From: Paenibacillus sp. BSR1-1
GTDB taxonomy: Bacteria > Bacillota > Bacilli > Bacillales > Cytobacillaceae
Direction: 5' to 3'
NCBI RefSeq assembly: GCF_030403775.1
Contig: NZ_JAQMWQ010000034.1
Coordinates: forward strand, 1-53,759
Length of the DNA stretch: 53,759 bases
Positions 8,186 through 17,662 of this stretch are shown piece after piece. The position numbers and the translations under genes were made by a program. Every line of letters begins with the position of its first letter. Positions within the stretch are counted from its first letter, which is position 1. A model generated the notes under the pieces. That model saw only the letters and a program-made list of their open reading frames with translations, had not been told where the DNA came from and made no database searches.

Positions 8186-8953
8186 TTATCCTATGTTGCG
8201 CTTATAGATAAGCTGCAAGCCTTTTAATGTTAAAAATGGGTCTACAATATCAATAACCGTTGATTCTTGGGCAATTAGATTAGCCAAACCGCCTGTGGCT
8301 ATAACAGTTGGCTTTTTCTCACCTTGTTCCATCATCCGCCTTACAATGCCTTCAACTTGTCCAACATACCCATAGACAATCCCTGCCTGCATCGCTGCAA
8401 CGGTATTTTTTCCAATAACACCTTCAGGACGGGCAATTTCAATCCGCGGTAATTTCGCCGCTCTAGAATATAGGGCTTCGGTAGAAATGCCCACCCCCGG
8501 AGCAATTGCACCACCCATATATTGACGTTCCTCATTGATATAACAATAAGTGGTTGCGGTTCCAAAATCGACAATAACCAATGGACTTCCATATTCATGG
8601 ATGGCCGCAACGGCATTAACAATTCGGTCTGCTCCAACCTCGCGGGGATTTTCATATTTTATATTTAATCCAGTCTTAATTCCTGGGCCTACGACAAGCG
8701 GTTTAATATGAAAATACTTTTGGCACATGCGCTCTAACGCAAACATAATCGGTGGAACAACAGATGAAATGATAATGCCATCTATATCCGAAAAAGAAAG
8801 GCCAGAATGATCAAACAAGGCTTTTACATTCATCCCAAACTCATCTTCCGTCCGATTTCGATTTGTTTCAATCCGCCAATGGTATTTCAGTTCATCCCCT
8901 TGATAAACGCCAAGTACAATATTCGTATTTCCCACGTCAAAAACAAAAATCAA
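8186..8953 (-). CDS. coaX: Type III pantothenate kinase
   Basis: First step of coenzyme A synthesis, ATP-dependent phosphorylation of pantothenate. Family marks are the N-terminal FDVGNTNIVLGVY (phosphate-binding DxGN), GADRIVNAVAA and DFGTATTYCY. The chosen start is TTG at 8953, 8 nt after a GAGTGAT-type ribosome site, giving 255 residues. A GTG three codons upstream overlaps that site. A terminator and promoter separate it from ftsH. Confidence 0.93.
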   Translation of the reverse strand: MIFVFDVGNTNIVLGVYQGDELKYHWRIETNRNRTEDEFGMNVKALFDHSGLSFSDIDGIIISSVVPPIMFALERMCQKYFHIKPLVVGPGIKTGLNIKYENPREVGADRIVNAVAAIHEYGSPLVIVDFGTATTYCYINEERQYMGGAIAPGVGISTEALYSRAAKLPRIEIARPEGVIGKNTVAAMQAGIVYGYVGQVEGIVRRMMEQGEKKPTVIATGGLANLIAQESTVIDIVDPFLTLKGLQLIYKRNIG

Positions 8954-8999
8954 ATCTATCACTCGCTTTATTGGATTTTTCTTTTCTCATATTGCACAT

Positions 9000-9028
9000 A
9001 TCATACCATAATTATCTGCCGCATGAAA
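9000..9028 (-). promoter_or_regulatory. coaX promoter (extended -10)
   Basis: Minus strand: -10 TATGAT (9000-9005) preceded by TGG (extended -10), 17-bp spacer, and a poor -35 TTTCAT (9023-9028) that overlaps the tail of the ftsH terminator. Confidence 0.6.
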
Positions 9029-9057
9029 AAAAGAGTGCTTCATCGAAGCACTCTTTC
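9029..9057 (-). terminator. ftsH terminator
   Basis: A 12-bp perfect stem (arms 9030-9041 and 9045-9056), 3-nt loop and U run on the minus strand, right after the ftsH stop. Confidence 0.9.
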
Positions 9058-9061
9058 CAAA

Positions 9062-11020
9062 TTACTTATAGTCAATTTCATCAGGAGGAGTATCTAAGAA
9101 GGATTTTTCATCCTTTTCAGCCTCATCCTTTTTAATGTTGATATTTACCTTTACATCTTCGGCTTTTTTAGGTTCAACCTTAACCGCTTCTAAAACAACA
9201 GAAGGGTCTGGCATGTGGCCATTGTCAACTAAATAGCGAATTTGTTCAGCATTAAGTGTTTCCACCTCAAGAAGAGTCTTGGCAATTAGATCAAGCTTAT
9301 CCCGATTCTCTGTCAGAATCTTTCTAGCTCTTTCATATTGTTCTTTAATGATACGCTGAATTTCAAGATCGATTTCATAAGCAATCGCATCTGAGTAATT
9401 CTGTTCATTATGAAGGTCACGGCCTAGGAACACTTGACCGCCTGAAGCTTGACCGAACTGCAATGGTCCGAGTTTATCACTCATTCCAAATTCTGTCACC
9501 ATACGGCGGGCAATTCCCGTAGCACGCTGGAAGTCATTATGTGCCCCCGTACTTACCTCACCAAAGACAATTTCCTCTGCCACACGGCCGCCTAATAAAC
9601 CAACAATTTTATCAAGCAATTCCGGTTTTGTCATAAAGTAGCGGTCTTCTCTAGGAAGCATTACCGCATATCCTCCTGCCTGGCCGCGAGGAACAATCGT
9701 TACCTTGTGGACCATATCGGCCTCATCAAGCACTAACCCAATAACGGTATGTCCGCCTTCATGGAAGGCAACAATGTTTCTTTCTTTTTGAGAAATGACA
9801 CGCGTCTTTTTGGCAGGTCCCGCAATGACACGGTCTGTTGCTTCATCAATGTCAGTCATTTCGATTTTCTTTTTATTCTGACGAGCCGCTACCAATGCAG
9901 CTTCATTTAATAAATTTTCTAAATCTGCCCCTGAAAAACCTGGTGTACGCATCGCAATATTTTTTAAGTTTACGGATTCATCTAAAGGCTTATTGCGTGC
10001 ATGAACCTTAAGGACTGCTTCCCGTCCAATAACATCTGGACGGTCAACCGTAATTTGTCGGTCAAAGCGGCCCGGACGTAAAAGGGCTGGATCGAGAATA
10101 TCCGGACGGTTTGTTGCAGCTACAATAATAATTCCTTCATTGGCACCGAAACCATCCATTTCAACGAGCAACTGGTTCAGGGTTTGCTCACGTTCATCGT
10201 GACCGCCGCCAAGACCTGCACCACGCTGACGACCAACAGCATCAATCTCATCTATGAAGATAATACAAGGAGCATTCTTTTTTGCGTTTTCAAATAAGTC
10301 ACGAACACGAGATGCACCGACCCCAACGAACATCTCAACGAAATCAGAACCACTTATCGAGAAGAATGGAACGCCTGCTTCACCAGCACACGCTCTCGCT
10401 AATAACGTTTTACCTGTTCCTGGAGGTCCAACCAAAAGGATCCCTTTTGGAATACGGGCGCCAAGTTCAGCAAATTTGCGAGGGTCTTTTAAAAACTCAA
10501 CCACTTCGACTAATTCAGCTTTTTCTTCATCTGCTCCAGCTACATCTCTAAAACGGACTTTTTTCTTATCATCGTTATAAAGCTTAGCTTTAGATTTACC
10601 AAAATTCATAACCCGGCTGCCGCCGCCTTGAGCTTGGTTTAATAAAAAGAAAAACAAAATAAAGATGATGACAAATGGAATAATGGATGTAAAGAACGTA
10701 ACCCATCCACTTGTTTCTTTAGCAGGCATTACGTCAACTTTAGCTTCTGAATCCTGGATGCTTCCAATAATTTTTTCACTGTTTGGAATATAGGTTAGGA
10801 ATTTTTCACTCTTTGCCTTTAATTCACCTCGAACTTCATATACACCTCGTTCGGGCTGCATGGAAAATGACTTTACTTCGCCATTTTCTAACTGCGAAAC
10901 GAACCTATCATACGTAATGTGTTTGGTCGATTCGCTGCTTCCATTAAAAAAGCTCACTACGCCAATAATGACTAAAAATATCAATAAATAAAAGATGGTA
11001 TTACGGAAAATCCGATTCAT
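9062..11020 (-). CDS. ftsH: ATP-dependent zinc metalloprotease FtsH
   Basis: A membrane-bound AAA+ protease for quality control and regulated proteolysis. The 652-residue protein has two N-terminal transmembrane segments (about 5-24 and 110-130) flanking an extracytoplasmic domain. The AAA module follows with Walker A GPPGTGKT, Walker B IIFIDEIDA and the SRH region NRPDILDPALLRPGRFDRQ. The zinc site HEGGHT follows; the family motif is HExxH, read here as H-E-G-G-H. The tail is acidic and lysine-rich. It has its own promoter. Confidence 0.97.
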   Translation of the reverse strand: MNRIFRNTIFYLLIFLVIIGVVSFFNGSSESTKHITYDRFVSQLENGEVKSFSMQPERGVYEVRGELKAKSEKFLTYIPNSEKIIGSIQDSEAKVDVMPAKETSGWVTFFTSIIPFVIIFILFFFLLNQAQGGGSRVMNFGKSKAKLYNDDKKKVRFRDVAGADEEKAELVEVVEFLKDPRKFAELGARIPKGILLVGPPGTGKTLLARACAGEAGVPFFSISGSDFVEMFVGVGASRVRDLFENAKKNAPCIIFIDEIDAVGRQRGAGLGGGHDEREQTLNQLLVEMDGFGANEGIIIVAATNRPDILDPALLRPGRFDRQITVDRPDVIGREAVLKVHARNKPLDESVNLKNIAMRTPGFSGADLENLLNEAALVAARQNKKKIEMTDIDEATDRVIAGPAKKTRVISQKERNIVAFHEGGHTVIGLVLDEADMVHKVTIVPRGQAGGYAVMLPREDRYFMTKPELLDKIVGLLGGRVAEEIVFGEVSTGAHNDFQRATGIARRMVTEFGMSDKLGPLQFGQASGGQVFLGRDLHNEQNYSDAIAYEIDLEIQRIIKEQYERARKILTENRDKLDLIAKTLLEVETLNAEQIRYLVDNGHMPDPSVVLEAVKVEPKKAEDVKVNINIKKDEAEKDEKSFLDTPPDEIDYK

Positions 11021-11055
11021 CTCTTACCTCCTCCCACGGGTAAAAACTATAATAA

Positions 11056-11085
11056 ATAGTATCATAGAAAATCTTACAAATTCAA
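11056..11085 (-). promoter_or_regulatory. ftsH promoter (SigA, extended -10)
   Basis: Minus strand: -35 TTGAAT (11080-11085), 18-bp spacer, -10 TACTAT (11056-11061) with TGA immediately upstream. An additional TTGACA lies about 23 bp further upstream without a matching -10. Confidence 0.6.
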
Positions 11086-11140
11086 GGAATTGTCCTTTAT
11101 GTCAAGGGTTTTCCTAGTAAATGTTCAAGAAAAATCCTTA

Positions 11141-11689
11141 TTATTGATTATTGCTGTATACCTCTGGTTTTAGTACCCCAATATATGGAAGGTTTCGATA
11201 TTTTTCAATGTAATCTAACCCATAACCGACAACAAATTCATCAGGAACAATAAATCCTACATAGTCTGCTTGAATTTTGCTTTTTCTTCCGGTTGGCTTA
11301 TCAAGTAAAGTGACAATCTTGATAGATTTCGCTTTCCGATAACGGAATAAATCGACTAAATAGCTAAGAGTCAGTCCACTGTCAATGATATCTTCAATAA
11401 TTAAAATATCTCTGCCTTCAACAGATGTGTCTAAGTCTTTAATGATTTTGACTTCGCCTGAGGATACTAATCCCGAACCATAGCTGGAAACATCCATGAA
11501 GTCCATTTCTAAATAGCAGTCCATTCGTTTTAATAAATCTGCCATGAAAGGCATGGCTCCCTTCAGAACCCCAATTGCAAGTGGGAAACGGTCATGATAC
11601 TCTTCGGTTAATTGGGCTGCAAGCTCCCTAATTTTTCCTTGTATTTCCTCTTCTGAAACTAAAACTTTTTCAATATCCTGGTTCATCAT
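11141..11689 (-). CDS. hprT: Hypoxanthine-guanine phosphoribosyltransferase
   Basis: Purine salvage: hypoxanthine or guanine plus PRPP gives IMP or GMP. It is 182 residues with the PRPP-binding loop LIIEDIIDSGLTL and the family C terminus GYGLDYIEKYRNLPYIGVL. It lies 22 bp downstream of tilS, an almost universal Bacillus pairing. In B. subtilis TilS and HprT together also regulate ftsH. Start is one of two adjacent ATG codons. Confidence 0.96.
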   Translation of the reverse strand: MMNQDIEKVLVSEEEIQGKIRELAAQLTEEYHDRFPLAIGVLKGAMPFMADLLKRMDCYLEMDFMDVSSYGSGLVSSGEVKIIKDLDTSVEGRDILIIEDIIDSGLTLSYLVDLFRYRKAKSIKIVTLLDKPTGRKSKIQADYVGFIVPDEFVVGYGLDYIEKYRNLPYIGVLKPEVYSNNQ

Positions 11690-11711
11690 AATTGTGCCCC
11701 CTAGAAGATCA

Positions 11712-13097
11712 TTACTTATTATATGTGAGTAGTATATATTGCTTTGCTGCAGAATCTATGCCTTCAAATGATGATCTTTTCAGACCTGGAAGCCAAATAA
11801 TATTTCCGTCACTGTCTGTTACCACCGGCCAGTTATCCCGGTCATGAACAGGAATTTTTTGATCGATAAAAATATCCTTTAGCTTTTTCGAACCCTGCAT
11901 TCCTTTTAATGTCATCCGGTCGCCAATATGCCGCGTCCGAATGATAATCGGCCATTTTAGTTTTTCCTCATTAAACAAGGCCATGTACGGCTCGTTAGAG
12001 GGAATGCCGCCGTTAGCGCGTTCTATCCTAATATTCCCTTTACTTGGCAGCAAAATCGTTCCTGGCTCGTTCACTTCAAAAAAATAAGGTTTAACCAGAT
12101 CCGCTTGAAATTGGAAAGATAATTGATGATAGGAGCGAATCACTTTTAAACCACTGGGAAAGTCAAGTTTACCTGAAGGTTCACTATGACGTATTAAGTG
12201 ATATACTTGCTCGATATGTACAGCAGAAAGATCAGCCGATTTTCCCATGTAAAGATAGTTTAATATTAGTTGAATCCCTCTTCTTTGTAAAGGTAAAGGC
12301 ACTTCTAGAAACTGGTTAATGTCAATCGTTATTTTGCTCTTTTCCCTTATTTTCACTACTGTATTCATGTGTCTTTCTGTTAATTCCAGAAGAAAGGTTT
12401 CATCTGATTGTAAATCTTCACTAAATCGTTGAAAATTCTCATTCACATTGGGATTTTCCGTTTTCAAAAACGGGAGAACATGCTTACGGAATCGATTCCT
12501 GCTATAAACTCCCTTTTCATTACTCGGGTCCAGCCTTGGAGTAAGCTTATTGGATTTACAATAACTCCAAATCTCATCCTTGGATAAGCATAAAAATGGA
12601 CGAAAGATTTGGCCGTTATGAAAAGGGCGGGAGAAAGGTATTCCTGCTCGTGCCATCCCCGTGCTTCCCCTCGTTGCCCGCATCAGCATCGTTTCGATTT
12701 GGTCATCCCCATGGTGACCAAGGGCTAAACAAGGAAAATTATACTTTTCCATTGTACTTAAGTAAAAATCATATCTCACTTCTCTTGCTGCCAGCTGTGA
12801 GCTTTTCCCGGCAGCCTCCATGATCTTGGGAACATTAATCCGGGCCATTTCAAAGGGGACTTGATTTTGTTCACAAAAGTTTTTAACAAACATCGCGTCC
12901 TCATAGGATTCTTGACCACGGAACATATGGTCAACATGGGCTGCAACAATGGAAAGATTATTTTTATCTCTTTCCCCCAGCAAGAAGTGAAGTAATGCTA
13001 AAGAATCCGGCCCGCCTGATACACCAACGACAATTTTTTTATTGTTCAGTTTGAAAGAATGGCGTTCAAGAAAGGCCGTGACCTTTGTTTCCAACAT
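11712..13097 (-). CDS. tilS: tRNA(Ile) lysidine synthase
   Basis: Converts C34 of the CAU-anticodon tRNA(Ile) to lysidine, an essential decoding change. The PP-loop SGGPDS lies at residues 27-32 when translation starts at the ATG at 13097. That ATG has AAGGAAG 8 nt upstream and gives 461 residues. An upstream in-frame start at 13142 would add 15 residues without a ribosome site. The TilS C-terminal domain is seen near GDRMTLKGMQGSKKLKDIF. Confidence 0.95.
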   Translation of the reverse strand: MLETKVTAFLERHSFKLNNKKIVVGVSGGPDSLALLHFLLGERDKNNLSIVAAHVDHMFRGQESYEDAMFVKNFCEQNQVPFEMARINVPKIMEAAGKSSQLAAREVRYDFYLSTMEKYNFPCLALGHHGDDQIETMLMRATRGSTGMARAGIPFSRPFHNGQIFRPFLCLSKDEIWSYCKSNKLTPRLDPSNEKGVYSRNRFRKHVLPFLKTENPNVNENFQRFSEDLQSDETFLLELTERHMNTVVKIREKSKITIDINQFLEVPLPLQRRGIQLILNYLYMGKSADLSAVHIEQVYHLIRHSEPSGKLDFPSGLKVIRSYHQLSFQFQADLVKPYFFEVNEPGTILLPSKGNIRIERANGGIPSNEPYMALFNEEKLKWPIIIRTRHIGDRMTLKGMQGSKKLKDIFIDQKIPVHDRDNWPVVTDSDGNIIWLPGLKRSSFEGIDSAAKQYILLTYNK

Positions 13098-13137
13098 ATA
13101 AAAAACTTCCTTATTAAAATAAGATGAGAATATTAAT

Positions 13138-13167
13138 AGCATACCACTACAACGAAGGAACTATCAA
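13138..13167 (-). promoter_or_regulatory. tilS-hprT promoter
   Basis: Minus strand: -35 TTGATA (13162-13167), 18-bp spacer, -10 TATGCT (13138-13143) preceded by TGG (extended -10). No strong terminator separates it from yabT. Confidence 0.6.
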
Positions 13168-13242
13168 AATTTAGGCTTTGCTATGCCTATAGAAATATTT
13201 TCTTTATTTTAATACGAATAACCTTCAAAATGGTTTCAATTT

Positions 13243-14253
13243 TTATAGTAATTTTAAAAAAATATACCCGCTATATAAAACGGCTAATACCGCCGCGATC
13301 ACAAAAAATTCAATCCAGCTGCTCTTTTTCTTCTTTTTCCGATAATGGCGCCTTGAAATGGGCGGACTTCCCTGCGATGGCTTCGCCTGGACTGTAGAGT
13401 ATGCCTTAGGAGGGCTTTGTTTCGGAATAGAACTTGGATGATCGTTCAGTAAACTTAATAAGTCCGTCCGCATTTGTTTGGCGCTCGTATAATGCCCCTG
13501 AAGTGCATTCAACATTACTTTTTCAAAGGGAATTAACTCTGATTTTTGGCGAATCGCCTCTCTTAGCTGAGCGATTCCTCCCGTTGTTTTGGTAAAACGT
13601 TTCGGATAGGCTGTATTGATCATGATCATGGCAACTGAGAATAAATCATAGGAGCGTTCCGCCTTTCTTCCACCCAGCCCCCAATAGCCCCGATCATAAA
13701 ACTCGGTGAATTCCTTAATGGCTCTGCCTTGGATAGTCGTTCCACCCACATCAATACATCTAATTTTAGGGGGCGGTCCAGTAACAATTAAATTTTCTGG
13801 TTTTAAATCACCGAAAACCCAGCCGTTTTCATGCAAGTTATCTAAATCATTGAGAAGCTGCAAAAATAAAACAGTCGTCCATGATTTCCCCTTTTGTTGT
13901 AAAAAAGAAAGAAAATCAGGGCCGTGGATATATTCCATTACATAAAAGGAAATGCGCCCGCGATTCGTTTGCCAATCATCTACATCAAGCAAAGAAGGCC
14001 CGAGGGATGACGGCCCCTGGACCTTTGCAAAGGATTTTAAAACATTTACCTCAGAGGTGATCGACATGCCATTATCACTCATTTTTAACGCGACTTGAGT
14101 GTCATTGTATTTTGCAAGGTAGACAACCCCGTTTGCTCCAAATCCTAGTTCCTTTATAATCGAATATTTATTTCCATGCCATTTTCCTGAAATGACGGTT
14201 CCGGGACTGACTTTACATTGACTCTTCAAAGAATGATTCATCATCACGTGCAA
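13243..14253 (-). CDS. yabT: Membrane-anchored serine/threonine protein kinase YabT
   Basis: 336 residues, like B. subtilis YabT, a sporulation-linked Hanks-type kinase reported to be DNA-stimulated. Visible parts are the glycine-rich loop ELGFGANGVVYLAK, a VALK lysine, catalytic FGDLKPENLIV and the IDVGG equivalent of DFG. A proline- and serine-rich linker and a lysine patch (RRHYRKKKKK) precede a single C-terminal transmembrane segment. The start is uncertain: TTG at 14253 has AAGGAG 5 nt upstream, while ATG codons 9 and 12 nt later are further from it. It overlaps yabS by 41 bp. Confidence 0.9.
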   Translation of the reverse strand: MHVMMNHSLKSQCKVSPGTVISGKWHGNKYSIIKELGFGANGVVYLAKYNDTQVALKMSDNGMSITSEVNVLKSFAKVQGPSSLGPSLLDVDDWQTNRGRISFYVMEYIHGPDFLSFLQQKGKSWTTVLFLQLLNDLDNLHENGWVFGDLKPENLIVTGPPPKIRCIDVGGTTIQGRAIKEFTEFYDRGYWGLGGRKAERSYDLFSVAMIMINTAYPKRFTKTTGGIAQLREAIRQKSELIPFEKVMLNALQGHYTSAKQMRTDLLSLLNDHPSSIPKQSPPKAYSTVQAKPSQGSPPISRRHYRKKKKKSSWIEFFVIAAVLAVLYSGYIFLKLL

Positions 14254-14950
14254 GCAGACTCCTTAATGATCGTTTTTGACTGAAAGCTGAAAGGGCGGTA
14301 CGTATGGCCGGGCCTGTAGGGGTAATCCCTCCGGTTGATAGCTGTGAAAAGATACTTGTCAAAGATTGTAGCTTTGGCGTCCAATCCAGCAATTTTTCGA
14401 CATCATTCTTTTTCCCGGGAAATACATAAACAGAAAACTGATTTTCCCCTGTCCTGGCATTTAAACTAAGCGAAAGGTCTAACAGTGCCTCTTTTACCGT
14501 TTCTAACTTATGCTTCATACTTGCACTAGTATCGACAAGAATCAACACTTCTAATTCGACAGTTTCCCCTAATTCGTCGACAACCTCCATGACCTCACCG
14601 CGTTTTTCAGGAGGCAGGTCTTCCATTGTTTGAGAACGTCCCAAAATCTGTTGGAGCTCGCGGTTGACCACACCTTGAATTGTTTGATTCATCGCTTTTC
14701 GGGTGACCATTTGGACGGTTTGGGAAAGCTGCTGGGCATAGACAATTTGGCTGACACCTCCGCCTGACATCGCGATCCCATCAATTTCGGTCATTCCTTT
14801 TTCATCAATAACATCATGCTCCATCACACCAATGACGTTAACAGTAATTCCCTGCTCTCTGGCGAGTGCAGCCATCGCGATCGGATCGTCTCCTTGATTG
14901 GAGCATCCATCTGTGATCAACAAAATTTGCCGTATTTTCCCTGTATACAT
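14213..14950 (-). CDS. yabS: Von Willebrand factor A-domain protein YabS
   Basis: 245 residues starting at the ATG giving MYTGKIRQILLITDG, with GGAGGGAGA upstream; an earlier in-frame start lacks a site. It appears to have two VWA-type segments, an N-terminal one (LLITDGCSNQGDDP) and a C-terminal one with the MIDAS motif DTSAS (about residue 150). In B. subtilis it is a sporulation-associated gene of unknown function located, as here, between spoIIE and yabT. Confidence 0.9.
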   Translation of the reverse strand: MYTGKIRQILLITDGCSNQGDDPIAMAALAREQGITVNVIGVMEHDVIDEKGMTEIDGIAMSGGGVSQIVYAQQLSQTVQMVTRKAMNQTIQGVVNRELQQILGRSQTMEDLPPEKRGEVMEVVDELGETVELEVLILVDTSASMKHKLETVKEALLDLSLSLNARTGENQFSVYVFPGKKNDVEKLLDWTPKLQSLTSIFSQLSTGGITPTGPAIRTALSAFSQKRSLRSLLARDDESFFEESM

Positions 14951-15043
14951 AACTTCTCCCTCCACTACATGTATTGCTACCATTTTCGACCGCGTGGAGG
15001 TGATTTATACATAATTTAGGAAGGATCTGTATAAAATAAGCGT

Positions 15044-17518
15044 TTATGCATGCTTTCTTTTTTTATAAACCGGGATGGACGCCCATTTTGGGGTATTATG
15101 TTTTATTTTTGCTACGGTTACTGTCATATCGTCAGCGATCATTCCTGCTCTTGAGCGAATCACTTCCTCCATTATTAAATCGGCTATTTCTTGCGGATCT
15201 TCTGTTTCTAATTCATGTAATTTTCGTTTCATCCACAAATCATAATTTTCAACATGCTTTGGCCCCTCGAACACCCCATCGCTCATCATAATTAACAAAT
15301 CGCCAGCTTTTAATTGCTCGCTGACAACATCGACTTCAAATTCCTGCAGAATTCCAATTGGCAGATTACTCGCTTGAATCTTAATAATCTTATTACCCCT
15401 TTTAATAAAGCTTGGTGTCGAACCAATTTTAAGGAATTTAGCGGCAGCATTCTTTAAATCAATCATTGCTAAATCCAAGGTAGAAAAAATTTCATCTGTT
15501 GTTCTTAGTGAAAGGATGGAATTGATCGATTTAATTGCCACTTTTTCATCAATACCTGACTGGAGAATCTTTTGTAATAGCTGCAGTGTTTCTTTACTTT
15601 CATAATGGGCTCTCTCCCCATTTCCCATGCCATCGCTTATTGCAATTGCATATTTGCCGAAGCCGAGCTCAATGGTTGAATAACTATCGCCAGAGACCAA
15701 GCCGCCATCCTTGGCCGCATGGGCTACCCCCGTTTCAACAGTAAAAGCCTTTGACGACCTAAAGGTAACGTAACAGAACTCATTTGGATAGGTGGCACAT
15801 TCCTCCTGATTGACGATAATTGTTTCTGCTAGAATATCTGATAACATCGGGGCAATCAGCTTTTCACATTCACCGTGGCCATTGCAGAATGGGACACTCA
15901 TTTCGATATCTACATTCCCAGGCTCCAGGCTATAAATCTCCACTTGCTCAATATGAATTCCGAAACCTTGAAGCGCTTCCATGATTTGTTCTTCCTGCTT
16001 ATAATGATTTTCCCTTTCACGCTGAATTTCCTTAGCGAAATTATCCATCACCTCGGATACACCCAGCAATTGGTCGGCGACCAGCTTTCTGGACTCATGC
16101 ACCTGTTTTTTTAATTTTTGATTAGCTTGGAAAAACGTTAACTCTTGTCCAATGGTTTCGTATACCCTTTTCGGACGGGAACATATTTTTTCCCATTCCT
16201 TTGAAAGTCTTAAAGAAACATTGCCATCATTTTGGTCCATTTCATGAATAATTTCTTCCATATATGAATAAGTTCCTGCAAAGTTCTTTGCCCAGCATTG
16301 TTCTTTTTTAAAGCAGGTTTGGCACGTCTTTTCCGTTACATTACTCATAAAATAATCCATTTCCCGCTGGTCATATTCTTCATTTGGTATAACTTCCGTC
16401 TGTGAAAAACTTTTCGACAGCGTATGAAATAGACTTGAAAACTGCGAAACCCGCTGTGCGGTAACATCACGCATTTTACGCATATATTTTTGCTGCTCCG
16501 CTGTATATTCAGGGGTTCCCGGAATATATTTTGCTAATCTTGAGGTCAGACTTTGTGGAGTCAGCAGAAATAAAAGTACGGCCGCCGATGTCTCTAAAAC
16601 TGTCAATGTGATCGACCCGCCGCCTTCTCCATACATACCGATTAATAGAGTAGAAATAAATAAGCCGATTGAAACACCGATTTTTTTCCCTTCCTTCAAC
16701 AATCCGCCCAGAACACCAGAAAAGGCCAGTAAACTCATATGATAAAAGCTTGATACGCTTGCAAGGCTGAAAATTAATCCCGTCACGACCCCAACAGTTG
16801 AGCCAACGGTTGCCCCTGCAATAAAGGAAAAGACTAATACTAAATATCGGGACATAATATGCTCTATCGACAAATCATATAACTTCCAGCCAATGGTTCC
16901 CGTCATAATTGAAGCAAGCATGATGATTAGGCAGACGATTTCTTCTGTTTTTAATAGTTGTCTGCGTTTATTTAAGGTCAAGAGCGGGATACTTTGTAAG
17001 AAAATCAGAGTTAAAATAAAGGCAAGGCTGGCCTGGACGCCAACCATCATCGCATCGTATAGGGTCAATTGTCTTGAGAGGATGAAGCTTTCTGCTAATT
17101 TCCCAATTCCTAAAATAATGCCGACAAAAAGCGGCAAAGCTCTCATTTCATTTGTCAGCCATTTCTTGCTGATCCGATAAATGACTAGGAAAAGGATTGA
17201 GATTGCAAAAGTTGAGGCTGCATTAGCTAAAGAAAGGGTGGCTGCTCCTGCAATCAGCCCAATTAGGGCAAGCGGTGCCCGATCCCTTCTAATTAAATAG
17301 ACAGAGGCAAAAAAAGGCAGGCAAAATGGGGTCAACTTCGCCAGGATCAGTGCCCTTCCCAGCAAAAACCCTACTATTAATAATAGAAAACCTTTCTTTA
17401 TAAAAAAGGACTCTAGTAATAATTGAACTTTTTTGACTCCTAGCGCAAGGTCCCACTTTGATGAATGAAGGTTGACTTCTCCGATTGGTTCTATTAAATT
17501 CCGCTCTAGCTTTTCCAT
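15044..17518 (-). CDS. spoIIE: Stage II sporulation protein E, PP2C-type phosphatase
   Basis: Dephosphorylates SpoIIAA-P to release SigF in the forespore and associates with FtsZ at the polar septum. It is 824 residues: an N-terminal region with about ten hydrophobic segments (to about residue 330), a central FtsZ-linked region with CQTCFKKEQCW, and a C-terminal PP2C domain. The PP2C metal motifs are seen in ISDGMGNGERA and MMSDGVFEG. It has a dedicated Spo0A-type promoter. The tRNA genes that precede it in B. subtilis are absent. Confidence 0.97.
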   Translation of the reverse strand: MEKLERNLIEPIGEVNLHSSKWDLALGVKKVQLLLESFFIKKGFLLLIVGFLLGRALILAKLTPFCLPFFASVYLIRRDRAPLALIGLIAGAATLSLANAASTFAISILFLVIYRISKKWLTNEMRALPLFVGIILGIGKLAESFILSRQLTLYDAMMVGVQASLAFILTLIFLQSIPLLTLNKRRQLLKTEEIVCLIIMLASIMTGTIGWKLYDLSIEHIMSRYLVLVFSFIAGATVGSTVGVVTGLIFSLASVSSFYHMSLLAFSGVLGGLLKEGKKIGVSIGLFISTLLIGMYGEGGGSITLTVLETSAAVLLFLLTPQSLTSRLAKYIPGTPEYTAEQQKYMRKMRDVTAQRVSQFSSLFHTLSKSFSQTEVIPNEEYDQREMDYFMSNVTEKTCQTCFKKEQCWAKNFAGTYSYMEEIIHEMDQNDGNVSLRLSKEWEKICSRPKRVYETIGQELTFFQANQKLKKQVHESRKLVADQLLGVSEVMDNFAKEIQRERENHYKQEEQIMEALQGFGIHIEQVEIYSLEPGNVDIEMSVPFCNGHGECEKLIAPMLSDILAETIIVNQEECATYPNEFCYVTFRSSKAFTVETGVAHAAKDGGLVSGDSYSTIELGFGKYAIAISDGMGNGERAHYESKETLQLLQKILQSGIDEKVAIKSINSILSLRTTDEIFSTLDLAMIDLKNAAAKFLKIGSTPSFIKRGNKIIKIQASNLPIGILQEFEVDVVSEQLKAGDLLIMMSDGVFEGPKHVENYDLWMKRKLHELETEDPQEIADLIMEEVIRSRAGMIADDMTVTVAKIKHNTPKWASIPVYKKRKHA

Positions 17519-17553
17519 AAATCACACTCCCTACTTATTCATCGTTGGAGTCT

Positions 17554-17622
17554 ATTATAAATTTGCTAGATTCAGAAGTTTGTCAAAATAGTGAACAGAA
17601 TATGGAAAATCGTTCGACGGTT
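17554..17622 (-). promoter_or_regulatory. spoIIE promoter with 21-bp spacing and Spo0A boxes
   Basis: Minus strand: perfect -35 TTGACA (17581-17586) and perfect -10 TATAAT (17554-17559) separated by 21 bp. B. subtilis spoIIE has the same anomalous spacing, which makes it depend on phosphorylated Spo0A. A perfect 0A box TTTGTCAAA is present on the plus strand over the -35 (17579-17587). A near-match containing GTCGAA lies upstream (17614-17622, minus strand). Confidence 0.88.
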
Positions 17623-17662
17623 TTCACTATTTTTAATCAATTAATGTCGGAATAAGAAAAGA

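Noticed and set aside
10254..10580. Long open frames antisense to ftsH (also antisense frames over lysS, holB, rnmV, metS)
   Set aside because: No ribosome site or family features; they mirror the codon bias of strongly conserved genes on the other strand.
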